From an uncultured Eubacteriales bacterium (lineage in GTDB: Bacteria > Bacillota > Clostridia > Lachnospirales > CAG-274): a DNA stretch of 26,240 bases. The translations under genes and the position numbers were made by a program. This document shows, piece by piece, positions 8,510 through 16,248 of this stretch. Position 1 is the first letter of the stretch. Each line of letters starts with the position of its first letter. The notes below the pieces were generated by a model that was given only the letters and a program-made list of their open reading frames with translations, was not told the origin of the DNA and made no database searches. The stretch covers positions 1 to 26,240 of the forward strand of contig CABVAP010000014.1 of assembly GCA_902496345.1 (NCBI GenBank), in the 5' to 3' direction.

Positions 8510-9658
8510 TTAACTAAATAATGATAAGAATATACCAGATGCAACTGCTGAACCGATTACACCAGCAACATTTGGTCCCATTGCGTGCATAAGAAGATAG
8601 TTATTTGGGTTTTCTTCTTTACCAACATTTTGTGCAACCCTTGCTGCCATAGGAACGGCAGAAACACCGGCAGCACCAATTAATGGGTTAATTTTTCCAC
8701 CACTAAGCTTACACATTAATTTTCCAAAAAGAACACCGAAAGCTGTTGAAACTATAAACGCACCTAAACCAAGTGCTAAAATTCCAAGAGTTTCAACTTG
8801 TAGGAATGTGCTTGCTTTAGTTGTTGCACCAACTGTAATACCGATAAAAAGACTTAAAATATACATCATAGCTTCAGATGCGTGGTGTGCAATTTTTTCT
8901 GTTACGCCACATACTCTAAAAAGATTTCCCAACATAAGCATACCGATAAGTGACGCAGTTGATGGAAGAATTAATATAACCAATATCGCTACAACTATAG
9001 GAAAAATAATTTTTTCTGTTTTTGAAACAGGGCGAAGCTGTTCCATTTTTATTGCACGCTCTTTTTTTGTTGTCAATAAACGCATAATAGGTGGCTGAAT
9101 AATAGGAATCAATGCCATATATGAATATGCGGCAACAGCTATTGTACTTAAAATATGTGGTGCAAGTTTTGTTGTTGTAAATATAGCAGTTGGACCGTCA
9201 GCACCACCGATTATACCGATAGATGCAGCTTCTTGAGGTGTGAAACCTAAGAATAATGCACCGAGAAACGCTGTAAATATACCAAACTGAGCAGCAGCAC
9301 CAAGAAGAAGGCTCTTAGGGTTTGCGATAAGTGGACCAAAGTCAGTCATTACACCAACGCCTAAGAAAATCAAAGGAGGGAAGATTCCGAGTTCGTCCCC
9401 TTGAAATATATACCATAAAAGTCCACCGTTTGCAGTTTCTGTTGGTGCGTCCATAAGTCCAGCAAGTGGAAGGTTTGCAAGGAGCATACCAAAAGAAATC
9501 GGTAAAAGTAATAATGGTTCGTATTTCTTTACTATAGCAAGATACATAAAGAAAAGAGATACACCAATCATTATCAAAAATTTATATCCGTCATCGGCAA
9601 AAAACTGAGAAAAGCCTGAGTCATTTAAAAATTTTATAATTGATTCGAAAAAATCCAT
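8510..9658 (-). CDS. oadB: Sodium-translocating decarboxylase beta subunit
   Basis: This 382-aa membrane protein is the OadB/MmdB/GcdB-type subunit that decarboxylates carboxybiotin and exports Na+. It has about ten hydrophobic segments. Family motifs are GVGVMTDFGPLIANP (about 100-114) and GIIGGADGPTAIF (about 148-160), which contains the conserved aspartate D154 of the ion path, and a C-terminal segment with AAGVSAVPMAARV and HAMGPNVAGVIGSA. The ATG has AGGAGG upstream and lies 12 nt after the carrier gene. Sequence alone does not distinguish oxaloacetate, methylmalonyl-CoA or glutaconyl-CoA pumps, because the beta subunit is common to all of them. Confidence 0.94.
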   Translation of the reverse strand: MDFFESIIKFLNDSGFSQFFADDGYKFLIMIGVSLFFMYLAIVKKYEPLLLLPISFGMLLANLPLAGLMDAPTETANGGLLWYIFQGDELGIFPPLIFLGVGVMTDFGPLIANPKSLLLGAAAQFGIFTAFLGALFLGFTPQEAASIGIIGGADGPTAIFTTTKLAPHILSTIAVAAYSYMALIPIIQPPIMRLLTTKKERAIKMEQLRPVSKTEKIIFPIVVAILVILILPSTASLIGMLMLGNLFRVCGVTEKIAHHASEAMMYILSLFIGITVGATTKASTFLQVETLGILALGLGAFIVSTAFGVLFGKLMCKLSGGKINPLIGAAGVSAVPMAARVAQNVGKEENPNNYLLMHAMGPNVAGVIGSAVASGIFLSLFS

Positions 9659-9670
9659 AGGATATGCCTC

Positions 9671-10039
9671 CTATTCTGAAAGAGTAACAAGAATATCATC
9701 TGTGTTTACAGTTGCACCTTTAGTAACGTTTACAGAAACTACTGTACCAGCGTTTGGAGATGTGATTTCGTTTTCCATCTTCATAGCTTCAAGCACGGCA
9801 ACAACAGCGTTTGCTTCGATTTTATCACCAACAGAAACTTTTACGTCAACGATGTTTCCTGGCATAGGTGCTTTTACCTTAATGCTACCCTGTGAACCAG
9901 CTGGGGCAAGCTTTGGAGCTGGAGCTGTTTTTGGAGCAGGAGTAGGGGCAACAGGTGTAGATGATACAGCGTCTGCTCCTAATTCTTCAACTGCTACGTC
10001 ATACGTATTTCCGTTTACTGTGATTCTATAATTTTTCAT
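9671..10039 (-). CDS. Biotin carboxyl carrier protein of the sodium-pump decarboxylase
   Basis: This 122-aa protein carries CO2 as carboxybiotin between the carboxyltransferase and the pump subunit. It has a short N-terminal region (1-25), an Ala/Pro-rich flexible linker (about 28-48) and a biotinyl domain (50-122) with EAMKMENE, in which K87 is the biotinylation site, plus the flanking KAPMPGNI motif. The ATG has AAGGAGG seven to eight bases upstream. It is the only biotin carrier in the operon, so both carboxyltransferases must use it or a carrier encoded elsewhere. It corresponds to MmdC/GcdC-type free carrier proteins. Confidence 0.93.
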   Translation of the reverse strand: MKNYRITVNGNTYDVAVEELGADAVSSTPVAPTPAPKTAPAPKLAPAGSQGSIKVKAPMPGNIVDVKVSVGDKIEANAVVAVLEAMKMENEITSPNAGTVVSVNVTKGATVNTDDILVTLSE

Positions 10040-10118
10040 AACAAAAATCCTCCTTGAATTAATTCAAAATTTTCTTGAACTGTTTCTATAATCTTAAACT
10101 GATTTTTTAAACTAATCT

Positions 10119-10478
10119 TTAATGAAAGCTCTGATGACTTTCATTTATAGCTGTTTTATTCCAATTCGATAATCTTCTTATTGAACGAATAACGATTTTA
10201 TCCGATGTTGTATTTGCTGATGCAGCTATAGCAGCTGTAATTACAGCAACAAGCTCTAAATCGTCCTCTTCCTGTGATTCAACAACAGGTTCCGGCTCAA
10301 CAACAGGAGTTTCAGAGATAGAGTCGGCTACAGATTTCTTTTTCTTTTCATTTAAGTTGTATATAAATGAAAATATACTAAGTACAAAAGAGATTATAGC
10401 TAGAATTGCAAAAACCATTGCAAAACCGATTAAAACAACAGCAAAACCATCACCAATAGTAAAGTCTGATAAATCCAT
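10119..10478 (-). CDS. oadG: OadG-family gamma subunit
   Basis: This small membrane anchor resembles OadG/MmdD, which hold the carboxyltransferase and the pump subunit together. One strong hydrophobic helix (about residues 10-38) is followed by a Lys cluster and a Pro/Glu-rich acidic linker. The C-terminal tail, ELVAVITAAIAAS and IVIRSIRRL..WN, is typical of the family. The ATG at 10478 is chosen because the in-frame GTG at 10487 lies within the AGAGGTG ribosome binding site; the product is 119 aa. It starts 14 nt after the stop of the MmdA-like gene, so translation is likely coupled. Confidence 0.85.
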   Translation of the reverse strand: MDLSDFTIGDGFAVVLIGFAMVFAILAIISFVLSIFSFIYNLNEKKKKSVADSISETPVVEPEPVVESQEEDDLELVAVITAAIAASANTTSDKIVIRSIRRLSNWNKTAINESHQSFH

Positions 10479-10492
10479 ATAATTCACCTCTT

Positions 10493-11854
10493 TTAAATAC
10501 TGTTATGTTTTTTGTCAGGGGTAATTATTCTTTTGCTGAATAACATTTCAAGTGCAGCGATTACTCTCTTTCTTGTTGCAGCAGGGAGAATAATATCGTC
10601 TACCTGTCCTTTTTTTGCATAATGATAAGGTGAAACGGCTTCGTCATAGTCTTCTTCACTTATGTCAAAAAGTTTTACAGCACTAGTTTTATCAATACCT
10701 GCAATTTCGGCTGTTGGCCAAGCATACACGATGTCAGCACCTGTATATTTGCTGTTCATCAATAAGTAACTACTACCTATAGCATTTCTTATGATTACAT
10801 TAATTTTAGGAACTGTTGCATCTACAAAAGCAGAAACAAGTTTTGCACTATTTTTGATAATTCCTTTTTGCTCTTCGACAGCACTCTTTTCATATCCAGC
10901 AACATCTGTTAATGTTAAAACAGGAATATTGAAAGAATCGCAGAATTTTACAAAAGAAGATGCTTTTTCGGCAGATTCAGCAGTTATAAGTCCTTTGTTA
11001 GCAATAACACCTGTTGTCATTCCGTCAAACTTAGCAAATCCTGTTACAATTGTTGGTGCATATAATTTTTTGATTTCAATAAATTCGTTTTTATCTGAAA
11101 TTGATTTTATTATATACTCGACATCAAGTTCGCTAGACTCATCAACGACAACAGAATTAAGCTTTTCATCTTCTCTGTTCAAGTCATCAGCAGTAGCACT
11201 TAACTCTTCGTCAATGTTGTTTGATGGAAGAAACGAAACAAGTTCTCTTACGTCTTTGATACAATCATCTATATTGCTGAAAGATGCAGCGATAGTACCT
11301 TTTTTCGCACAGGCTTCGCTTCCACCAAGAGAATCGTAAGTTAAACTTTTTCCGTCAAGCCCTTTGAATGTAGCTGGGCTACTCATAAACATTTTAGTTT
11401 TGTCAATCATAAAGGTAAAGTCTGACAAAGCTGGTATAAAAGATGACATACCGATACAATCACCTTTTAAAATTGCTATCTGTGGAATAACACCACTTGC
11501 TTTAGACTGATTAGAAAGTAAAGCGCCATAGTTTTCGAAACAATCAGAAATTTCATCAAGTTCAGTACCTTCTGAATCAAGGATACCTATAACAGGAGAA
11601 CCAACTTCAAGTGCAAGTTCATAAATCCTAGCAATTTTTTTAGAATGTTCTGCGTTTATAGCGCCACTTTGGCAGTAAGCATAAACAAGCTCACCATTTA
11701 TAACGCCATAGCCTGTTACAACAGAGCAATCGTTAAAATAACCTACCTCAACAAAACTTCCTTCGTCATACAATTTTTCAAGGATAAGTTTTGAATCGGT
11801 AGGGGCTGAATTAATTCGTGAAAAAAGTTGTTCGACTTTTTCTGATGTTGTCAT
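10493..11854 (-). CDS. Divergent MmdA-type acyl-CoA carboxyltransferase
   Basis: This first gene of the pump operon encodes 453 aa with the twin crotonase-fold layout of methylmalonyl-CoA decarboxylase alpha (MmdA) and PccB-type carboxyltransferases. Matching parts include ALSDFTFMIDKTKMFMSSPATF (about 142-163), the second-half motif DVAGYEKSAVEEQKGIIK (317-334), AKLVSAFVDATVPKINVI, YAWPTAEIAGI (377-387) and the terminal PDKKHNSI. Key glycine-rich motifs are altered. The usual SGGARIQEG is DSEGTELDE (93-101), the usual GGA.TH...SG is GGSEACAKKG (177-186), and the usual RKAYGGAY is RNAIGSSY (356-363). The protein is also about 55 residues shorter than typical MmdA (near 510), mostly at the N-terminus. 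A catalytic shift, an unusual substrate or a structural role are all possible. The ATG has GGAGGG upstream. Confidence 0.82.
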   Translation of the reverse strand: MTTSEKVEQLFSRINSAPTDSKLILEKLYDEGSFVEVGYFNDCSVVTGYGVINGELVYAYCQSGAINAEHSKKIARIYELALEVGSPVIGILDSEGTELDEISDCFENYGALLSNQSKASGVIPQIAILKGDCIGMSSFIPALSDFTFMIDKTKMFMSSPATFKGLDGKSLTYDSLGGSEACAKKGTIAASFSNIDDCIKDVRELVSFLPSNNIDEELSATADDLNREDEKLNSVVVDESSELDVEYIIKSISDKNEFIEIKKLYAPTIVTGFAKFDGMTTGVIANKGLITAESAEKASSFVKFCDSFNIPVLTLTDVAGYEKSAVEEQKGIIKNSAKLVSAFVDATVPKINVIIRNAIGSSYLLMNSKYTGADIVYAWPTAEIAGIDKTSAVKLFDISEEDYDEAVSPYHYAKKGQVDDIILPAATRKRVIAALEMLFSKRIITPDKKHNSI

Positions 11855-11872
11855 ATAAAAATCCCTCCAGTA

Positions 11873-11903
11873 GATTTATCTGAGAAAATGCTGATTTATC
11901 TGA
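11873..11903. promoter_or_regulatory. Pair of 11-bp direct repeats in the pump operon leader
   Basis: GATTTATCTGA occurs at 11873-11883 and again, identically, at 11893-11903. The spacing is 20 bp, about two helical turns, which places both copies on the same DNA face. They lie just upstream of the ribosome binding site of the MmdA-like gene. A regulator binding site is plausible. On the minus strand the unit reads TCAGATAAATC. Confidence 0.45.
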
Positions 11904-11916
11904 CAATCTGTAGATA

Positions 11917-11944
11917 ATTAGACATATTTCAGCGATTTTCTTAA
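11917..11944 (-). promoter_or_regulatory. Candidate promoter of the pump operon
   Basis: On the minus strand TTAAGA (-35, 11944-11939) and TCTAAT (-10, 11922-11917) are 16 bp apart, upstream of the MmdA-like gene. Both hexamers are imperfect, so this is a weak candidate. Transcription would begin near 11910 and the direct repeats would fall in the leader. Confidence 0.3.
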
Positions 11945-11961
11945 AATTATTTAATAACATA

Positions 11962-11990
11962 TTGTAATTTCATCTATTTCATTGTACTAT
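11962..11990 (+). promoter_or_regulatory. Candidate sigma-A promoter for the LysR regulator
   Basis: TTGTAA (11962-11967) and TACTAT (11985-11990) are separated by exactly 17 bp. The -10 box lies inside the inverted repeat at 11977-12001, as expected if the regulator represses itself. The leader to the LysR start codon would be about 135 nt. Confidence 0.5.
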
Positions 11991-12001
11991 TATAAATGAA
12001 A
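11977..12001. promoter_or_regulatory. Inverted repeat, candidate LysR operator
   Basis: TTTCATT (11977-11983) and AATGAAA (11995-12001) are perfect 7-bp arms with an 11-bp spacer. LysR-type boxes usually contain a T-N11-A core in dyad symmetry, and this dyad has an 11-bp spacer flanked by T and A. It sits between the divergent regulator and decarboxylase operon, the usual place for a LysR-type site. A partial extra ATTTCAT copy lies just upstream at 11968-11974. Confidence 0.5.
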
Positions 12002-12132
12002 TAATTCTAATATTATTTTATATATATATAATATAATATTAATGCTATGTATGCAAGTGAAAATTTTACTTATATTGTTAAGAAATAATATTTTATATGT
12101 TAAAATTAAACAATTTTTTTGGAGGTAAATTT

Positions 12133-13056
12133 ATGGATTTTAAACAATTTGAATATGTACTTACGATTGCAAAGGAAAGAAGCTTCTCGAAAGCTGCAAA
12201 AAAGTTATATATTTCTCAGCCGTCTTTAAGCCAATATATAAATAGACTTGAATCTAATTTAAAAGTAAATCTTTTTGATAGGACAACAAATCCACTTAAA
12301 CTTACTTATGAGGGTGAGATTTATGTTGAAACAGCATCAACTATATTGAAGCTTCTTGAAAATATGACCCAGAGGTATGAAGATATTAACGAATTAGCAA
12401 CAGGCAAACTCAACATCGGACTTACTCCATCAAAGGCAAATCACCTTTTACCAAAAATTTTACCTGTGTTTAAAAAGAAATATCCAGGGATAAAACTTAC
12501 ATTGACTGAAGCACCGTCAGATGAGCTTGAGGATTTGTTGACCAAAGATATGGTTGATATTTGCCTTATGAATTTACCTATAAAAAAACACAATATAATA
12601 TCGGAAAAGATTTTATCAGAAAAAATATTTGTCGCTGCACCCAAAAGTTTTAAACCGGGAAATGAAAAAATTCAGAAATCTGAAACAGGGGAAGTTGCAT
12701 ATTCGGAAATTAATTTGAATGAACTTAGAAACGAAGAATTTATATTGCTACACCCAGAGCAAAGAGTTAGACAAATTTCAGATATTCTTTTTGCAACAAC
12801 AGGGTTTAAGCCGTCTGTCCTTATTGAAACAAGTAGTATAGAAACTTCTTTGCGACTTACAGAGGCTGGTATGGGGGTATCTTTTGTGCCGGAGTCTTCT
12901 GCTCATTTAGCATCTTCAAAAAATATCAAGTTTTACTCTATAGGCAATCCTCCTTTATCTTGGACAACCGTTCTTGCTTATAGGGAAAATACACATATCA
13001 CAAAGGCAGCGAAAGCTTTTATGGAAGTTACAAAAAATCTTATGGGAAAAATGTAG
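12133..13056 (+). CDS. LysR-family transcriptional regulator
   Basis: This 307-aa protein has a typical LysR helix-turn-helix at residues 1-60 (FKQFEYVLTIAKERSFSKAAKKL, then SQPSLSQYINRLE) and a periplasmic-binding-like effector domain (about 90-300), including LNIGLTPSKANHLLPKILPVF and the EAGMGVSFVPES strand. The start is the ATG at 12133, eight bases after GGAGGT. An in-frame ATG at 12097 has no ribosome binding site and would add 12 poorly conserved residues. It is divergent from the decarboxylase operon and probably regulates it. The effector is unknown; a carboxylic acid or CoA-pathway intermediate would fit the context. Confidence 0.9.
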   Translation: MDFKQFEYVLTIAKERSFSKAAKKLYISQPSLSQYINRLESNLKVNLFDRTTNPLKLTYEGEIYVETASTILKLLENMTQRYEDINELATGKLNIGLTPSKANHLLPKILPVFKKKYPGIKLTLTEAPSDELEDLLTKDMVDICLMNLPIKKHNIISEKILSEKIFVAAPKSFKPGNEKIQKSETGEVAYSEINLNELRNEEFILLHPEQRVRQISDILFATTGFKPSVLIETSSIETSLRLTEAGMGVSFVPESSAHLASSKNIKFYSIGNPPLSWTTVLAYRENTHITKAAKAFMEVTKNLMGKM

Positions 13057-13080
13057 AATATAAAATACTTGATTGATTTT

Positions 13081-13144
13081 ATAAACTCCACTTTCTTTAA
13101 AATGATTTTGTTTGGTCAAAATTACGAAAGAGGGTGGAGTTTAT
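13081..13144. repeat. Inverted repeat between convergent genes, possible bidirectional terminator
   Basis: ATAAACTCCAC at 13081-13091 is the exact reverse complement of 13134-13144. The 42-nt interior holds a second hairpin, ATTTTG...CAAAAT, and additional TTTC/GAAA pairing. It lies between the convergent ends of the LysR gene and the pseudouridine synthase gene. A terminator for one or both directions is the simplest reading, but no strong T-tract follows on either strand. The rest of 13057-13266 is AT-rich with no ORF. Confidence 0.55.
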
Positions 13145-13266
13145 GGGTTTAAAGGCTTTAAATAAATATAACTTAAAAAGTTTGTAAAAATTCAACAAAT
13201 TTGATTAAATGGTCAAAATAAATAATTGATTAATATTTATCTTAAAATATAAAACTGGATTTAATT

Positions 13267-13989
13267 CTAAAAGTTAAATATTGAATTGAACTCATCTTCT
13301 GTTAATTCGGCTGTTTCGCCTTCTTTTAAATTTTCATTGAGAGATAACCCACCGAATTTTACTCGTTTTAAATATAAAACTTCTTTGCCAACAACTTTAA
13401 ACATTTTCTTTACTTGGTGAAATTTGCCCTCTGAAATTTCTACATACACTTCTGATTCTTTGTCTGATGTTTTTAATATTTCTAATTTCGCACTTTTGCA
13501 AAGTTCTCCATTTTCAAATTCTATCCCATTTTTAAAACTTTCAATATCGGAATTATCAACCACACCTGTGACTTTTGCAAAATATTTTTTTGGAACGTGC
13601 TTTTTCGGCGAAAGTGTGTTATGGGCAAAATCTCCGTCATTTGTTAAAATCAAAAGGCCAACAGTGTCTTTATCAAGCCTACCAACTGGAAAAACATCAA
13701 AGTTTTTGTATTCTTCTGGCAAAATATCTATAACAGTCTTTTCTTTTTTATCCTCTGTTGCTGAAATAACTCCGGCTGGTTTATTCATAATTAGATAAAT
13801 ATATTTTTTATATGAAATTTCTTTGCCATCAACTGTTACTTTATTTTTTTCCGTATCAATTTTTATATCGCTTTTTTTGACAACTGCTCCGTCAACACTT
13901 ATTTTGCCATATTTTATCAAATTTTTTACGTCTTTTCGGCTACCTATGCCACTATTTGAAAGCATTTTATCAAGTCTGATTAATGACAT
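13267..13989 (-). CDS. rsuA: RsuA/RluB-family rRNA pseudouridine synthase
   Basis: This enzyme converts a specific uridine in rRNA to pseudouridine; members closest to RsuA act on 16S rRNA. The 240-aa protein has an N-terminal S4 RNA-binding domain (residues 1-48, MSLIRLDKMLSNSGIGSRKD) and a catalytic domain with GRLDKDTVGLLILTNDGD, where D106 is the catalytic aspartate. KPAGVISAT and KFHQVKKMFKVVG follow the family pattern. The ATG at 13989 has AAGGAG eight bases upstream. A longer reading from 14046 would add 19 basic residues and begin inside the promoter. RluB-like substrate choice cannot be excluded. Confidence 0.88.
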   Translation of the reverse strand: MSLIRLDKMLSNSGIGSRKDVKNLIKYGKISVDGAVVKKSDIKIDTEKNKVTVDGKEISYKKYIYLIMNKPAGVISATEDKKEKTVIDILPEEYKNFDVFPVGRLDKDTVGLLILTNDGDFAHNTLSPKKHVPKKYFAKVTGVVDNSDIESFKNGIEFENGELCKSAKLEILKTSDKESEVYVEISEGKFHQVKKMFKVVGKEVLYLKRVKFGGLSLNENLKEGETAELTEDEFNSIFNF

Positions 13990-14017
13990 TTTTTTTCTCC
14001 TTTTTGTTTTTCGTACT

Positions 14018-14046
14018 ATTCTAACATAACTATTTAAAAAATGCAA
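14018..14046 (-). promoter_or_regulatory. Sigma-A promoter of the pseudouridine synthase gene
   Basis: On the minus strand TTGCAT (14046-14041) and TAGAAT (14023-14018) are separated by exactly 17 bp, with an extended -10 TGT before TAGAAT. Transcription would start about 20 bases before the ATG at 13989. Confidence 0.7.
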
Positions 14047-14116
14047 ATTTTCTAGTGAATTACAGACTTTTTTTCTATTAAATACATTAAATGACTTTTT
14101 GTGTACAAAATTTCTC

Positions 14117-14145
14117 TTTTATTATTTTTAAACTTGTGATATAAT
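14117..14145 (+). promoter_or_regulatory. Extended -10 promoter of the ktrB operon
   Basis: TATAAT at 14140-14145 is preceded by TGA, giving the extended -10 element TGNTATAAT. The -35 box is weak: TTTTAT at 14117-14122 with 17-bp spacing. It stands 33 bases before the ktrB start codon. The same TTGTGATATAAT block occurs in front of lexA. Confidence 0.7.
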
Positions 14146-14177
14146 TATTCAAAAATGCCGAAAGGAGAGTTTTTTTG

Positions 14178-15566
14178 ATGTTGCGAAGAATTTTTATGAA
14201 ATTGAGTCCAACTCAAATTATAGTTATCGGTTTTTTATTGCTTAATATAATTGGAACGATTTTATTGCTTATGCCTTTTTCTTGTGCTGATGGTAGAGAA
14301 ACTACCGTTATAGATGCTATTTTTACGGCAACCTCTGCACTTTGTGTTACGGGGCTTTCTACTTTGAATACGCTTGAACATTGGACAATTTTTGGTAAGT
14401 TAGTAATCTTATTTCTTATACAAATAGGTGGAATAGGTTTTATGACAATTGTTACAAGTGTTCTTGTTGTACTTGGTAAAAAGGTTACGCTTAAAGAACG
14501 TATCGTTATGCAAGAATCTTTTAATCTTGACACTTTTCAAGGTATGGTTTCTTTTTCAAAAAAAATTATACTTGGAACTTTGTTTTTTGAGGGAACAGGC
14601 TCTATTTTGTTGGCTTTTAAATTTATCCCTAGGTATGGTTTTTTCTCTGGAGCTTTTAAAAGTATATTCCACTCAATTTCGGCTTTTTGTAATGCAGGGT
14701 TTGACATATTAGGGAAAAACAGTCTTGCTGAATATGTTGGTGATTGGTACGTAAATTTGGTTATTGCTTTATTGATAATAATAGGTGGACTTGGATTTGT
14801 TGTTTGGACTGATGTTTGGAAAGTTTTTAAATTACGAAAAAATTTTGATTTTTCTTTTAGGACTATTTTGAGAAAATTATCCTTACACAGTAAGCTTGTT
14901 ATAACTATCTCTCTCTTCTTGATAGTTTTTGGTTGGGTATATATTTTCTTTAGTGAATATGATAATGCCTCAACTATTGGAAATATGAACTTTTTTGATA
15001 AATTGATAGCTTCATTTTTCCAATCCGTAAGCTATAGAACGGCTGGTTTTACAACTATAAGTCAAGGTGATTTGACTTACGCAACAAAACTTCTTGGAAT
15101 TATGTTTATGCTTATCGGTGGTTCGCCAGGTAGTACGGCTGGTGGTATGAAAACTATCACAGTTGGTGCGATAATTGTTGCCGTTATTTCAGTTATAAAG
15201 GGTAGGGACTCTATCTCTGTATTTAAAAGAAGTATATCATTTAACACATTACAAAAGGCACTTACTGTTGTTGTTATGATGATAGGCTTCTTGCTTGTTT
15301 TTTCTATTGCTCTTTCATTTACTGAAAAAGGAATAGATTATGACTATGAATTTATGGATTTATTCTATGAAACAAGTTCTGCACTTGGAACAGTTGGACT
15401 TTCGGTCGGAATAACACCTTATTTATCGATACTTGGTAAGTTATTTCTTTGCTTTGCTATGTTTATAGGCAGACTTGGCCCTGTTACAATAGCTGTTGCA
15501 CTTGCATCAAAAAATTCTGGTAAAAATCTTCTTCATTATCCAGAAGAAAAAATATTTGTTGGTTAA
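14178..15566 (+). CDS. ktrB: KtrB/TrkH-family potassium channel subunit
   Basis: This is the membrane pore of the Ktr-type K+ (Na+-coupled) uptake system. The 462-aa protein has the four-fold membrane-pore-membrane repeat with filter glycines in TSALCVTGLST, SAFCNAGFDI, SYRTAGFTTI and SALGTVGLSVG. The glycine-rich gating loop GGSPGSTAGGMKT lies in the third repeat. Its size and lack of long N-terminal helices fit KtrB better than the ~480-aa TrkH type. The ATG at 14178 is preferred over the TTG at 14175; AAAGGAG at 14161-14167 gives 10-nt spacing. A start at 14196 is possible. The regulatory subunit gene follows after 22 nt. Confidence 0.93.
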   Translation: MLRRIFMKLSPTQIIVIGFLLLNIIGTILLLMPFSCADGRETTVIDAIFTATSALCVTGLSTLNTLEHWTIFGKLVILFLIQIGGIGFMTIVTSVLVVLGKKVTLKERIVMQESFNLDTFQGMVSFSKKIILGTLFFEGTGSILLAFKFIPRYGFFSGAFKSIFHSISAFCNAGFDILGKNSLAEYVGDWYVNLVIALLIIIGGLGFVVWTDVWKVFKLRKNFDFSFRTILRKLSLHSKLVITISLFLIVFGWVYIFFSEYDNASTIGNMNFFDKLIASFFQSVSYRTAGFTTISQGDLTYATKLLGIMFMLIGGSPGSTAGGMKTITVGAIIVAVISVIKGRDSISVFKRSISFNTLQKALTVVVMMIGFLLVFSIALSFTEKGIDYDYEFMDLFYETSSALGTVGLSVGITPYLSILGKLFLCFAMFIGRLGPVTIAVALASKNSGKNLLHYPEEKIFVG

Positions 15567-15588
15567 TTACTTTGGAGGTTAGTTACTT

Positions 15589-16239
15589 ATGTCTAAAAAT
15601 AAACAATTTGCCGTTTTAGGGCTTGGTAGGTTTGGTCAAAGTATTGCGAGGACCCTTGTTGATAATGGTTGTGACGTTTTATGTGTTGATAGAAATGTTG
15701 AGGCAGTAAACGAAATGAGCAAATATGCAAGTAACGTTACAAGAGCAGATGTTACTGATGTTCACGCTATGGGAGCTTTAGGACTTAATAACTTTGATGT
15801 CGTTGTTATTGCCATTGGTGAAAATATGGAAGCTGGTATTATGGCAACCCTTATTGCTAAAGAAATGGGTGTAAAAAGGGTTATCGCCAAGGCAAAAAGT
15901 GAAATGCAAAAGTTAATCTTAAATAAAGTTGGGGCAGACAGAGTTGTTTTGCCGGAAAGAGATATGGGTGTTAGAATTGCAACAAATCTTATTACATCTA
16001 ACATTATCGATTTTATAAATCTTTCTGATAAGTTTACAATTGCTGAAATTGAGCCAAAAAAAGAATGGCTTAATATTCCACTTACAGAATCAAATATACG
16101 TGCAAAACACGGTTTAAACATTGTTGCGATAAAAAGGGATAATGATGTTATTGTATCACCTAGGGCATCAGAAAATATATTTGAAAATGATATTCTCATT
16201 GTAATAGGCGAACATACAGATATTCAAAAAATGAAATAG
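15589..16239 (+). CDS. ktrA: KtrA/TrkA-family regulatory RCK subunit
   Basis: This cytosolic ring-forming subunit gates KtrB in response to nucleotides. The 216 residues comprise an RCK_N Rossmann domain with GLGRFG (11-16) and an acidic residue, D34, at the end of beta-2, and an RCK_C domain (about 140-216, EIEPKKEWLNIPLTES.IR to VIGEHTDIQKM). One RCK_N/RCK_C pair, as in KtrA, rather than the duplicated TrkA of enterobacteria. The start ATG has TTGGAGGT upstream. Confidence 0.93.
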   Translation: MSKNKQFAVLGLGRFGQSIARTLVDNGCDVLCVDRNVEAVNEMSKYASNVTRADVTDVHAMGALGLNNFDVVVIAIGENMEAGIMATLIAKEMGVKRVIAKAKSEMQKLILNKVGADRVVLPERDMGVRIATNLITSNIIDFINLSDKFTIAEIEPKKEWLNIPLTESNIRAKHGLNIVAIKRDNDVIVSPRASENIFENDILIVIGEHTDIQKMK

Positions 16240-16248
16240 GTAGTGATT

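Noticed and set aside
9702..10031. 109-aa open frame antisense to the biotin carrier
   Set aside because: It mirrors the Ala/Pro-rich linker and biotinyl domain. The carrier has clear EAMKMEN and ribosome binding site evidence.
10791..11339. 182-aa open frame antisense to the MmdA-like gene
   Set aside because: It is a shadow of the coding frame, with Ser/Ile/Leu-rich residues, no ribosome binding site and no recognisable motif.
12097..12132. Upstream ATG start for the LysR gene
   Set aside because: It has no ribosome binding site, and the strong GGAGGT at 12121 serves the ATG at 12133, where the conserved LysR N-terminus begins.
15762..16199. 145-aa antisense open frame over ktrA
   Set aside because: ktrA has all RCK motifs; the antisense product has none and lacks a start site.
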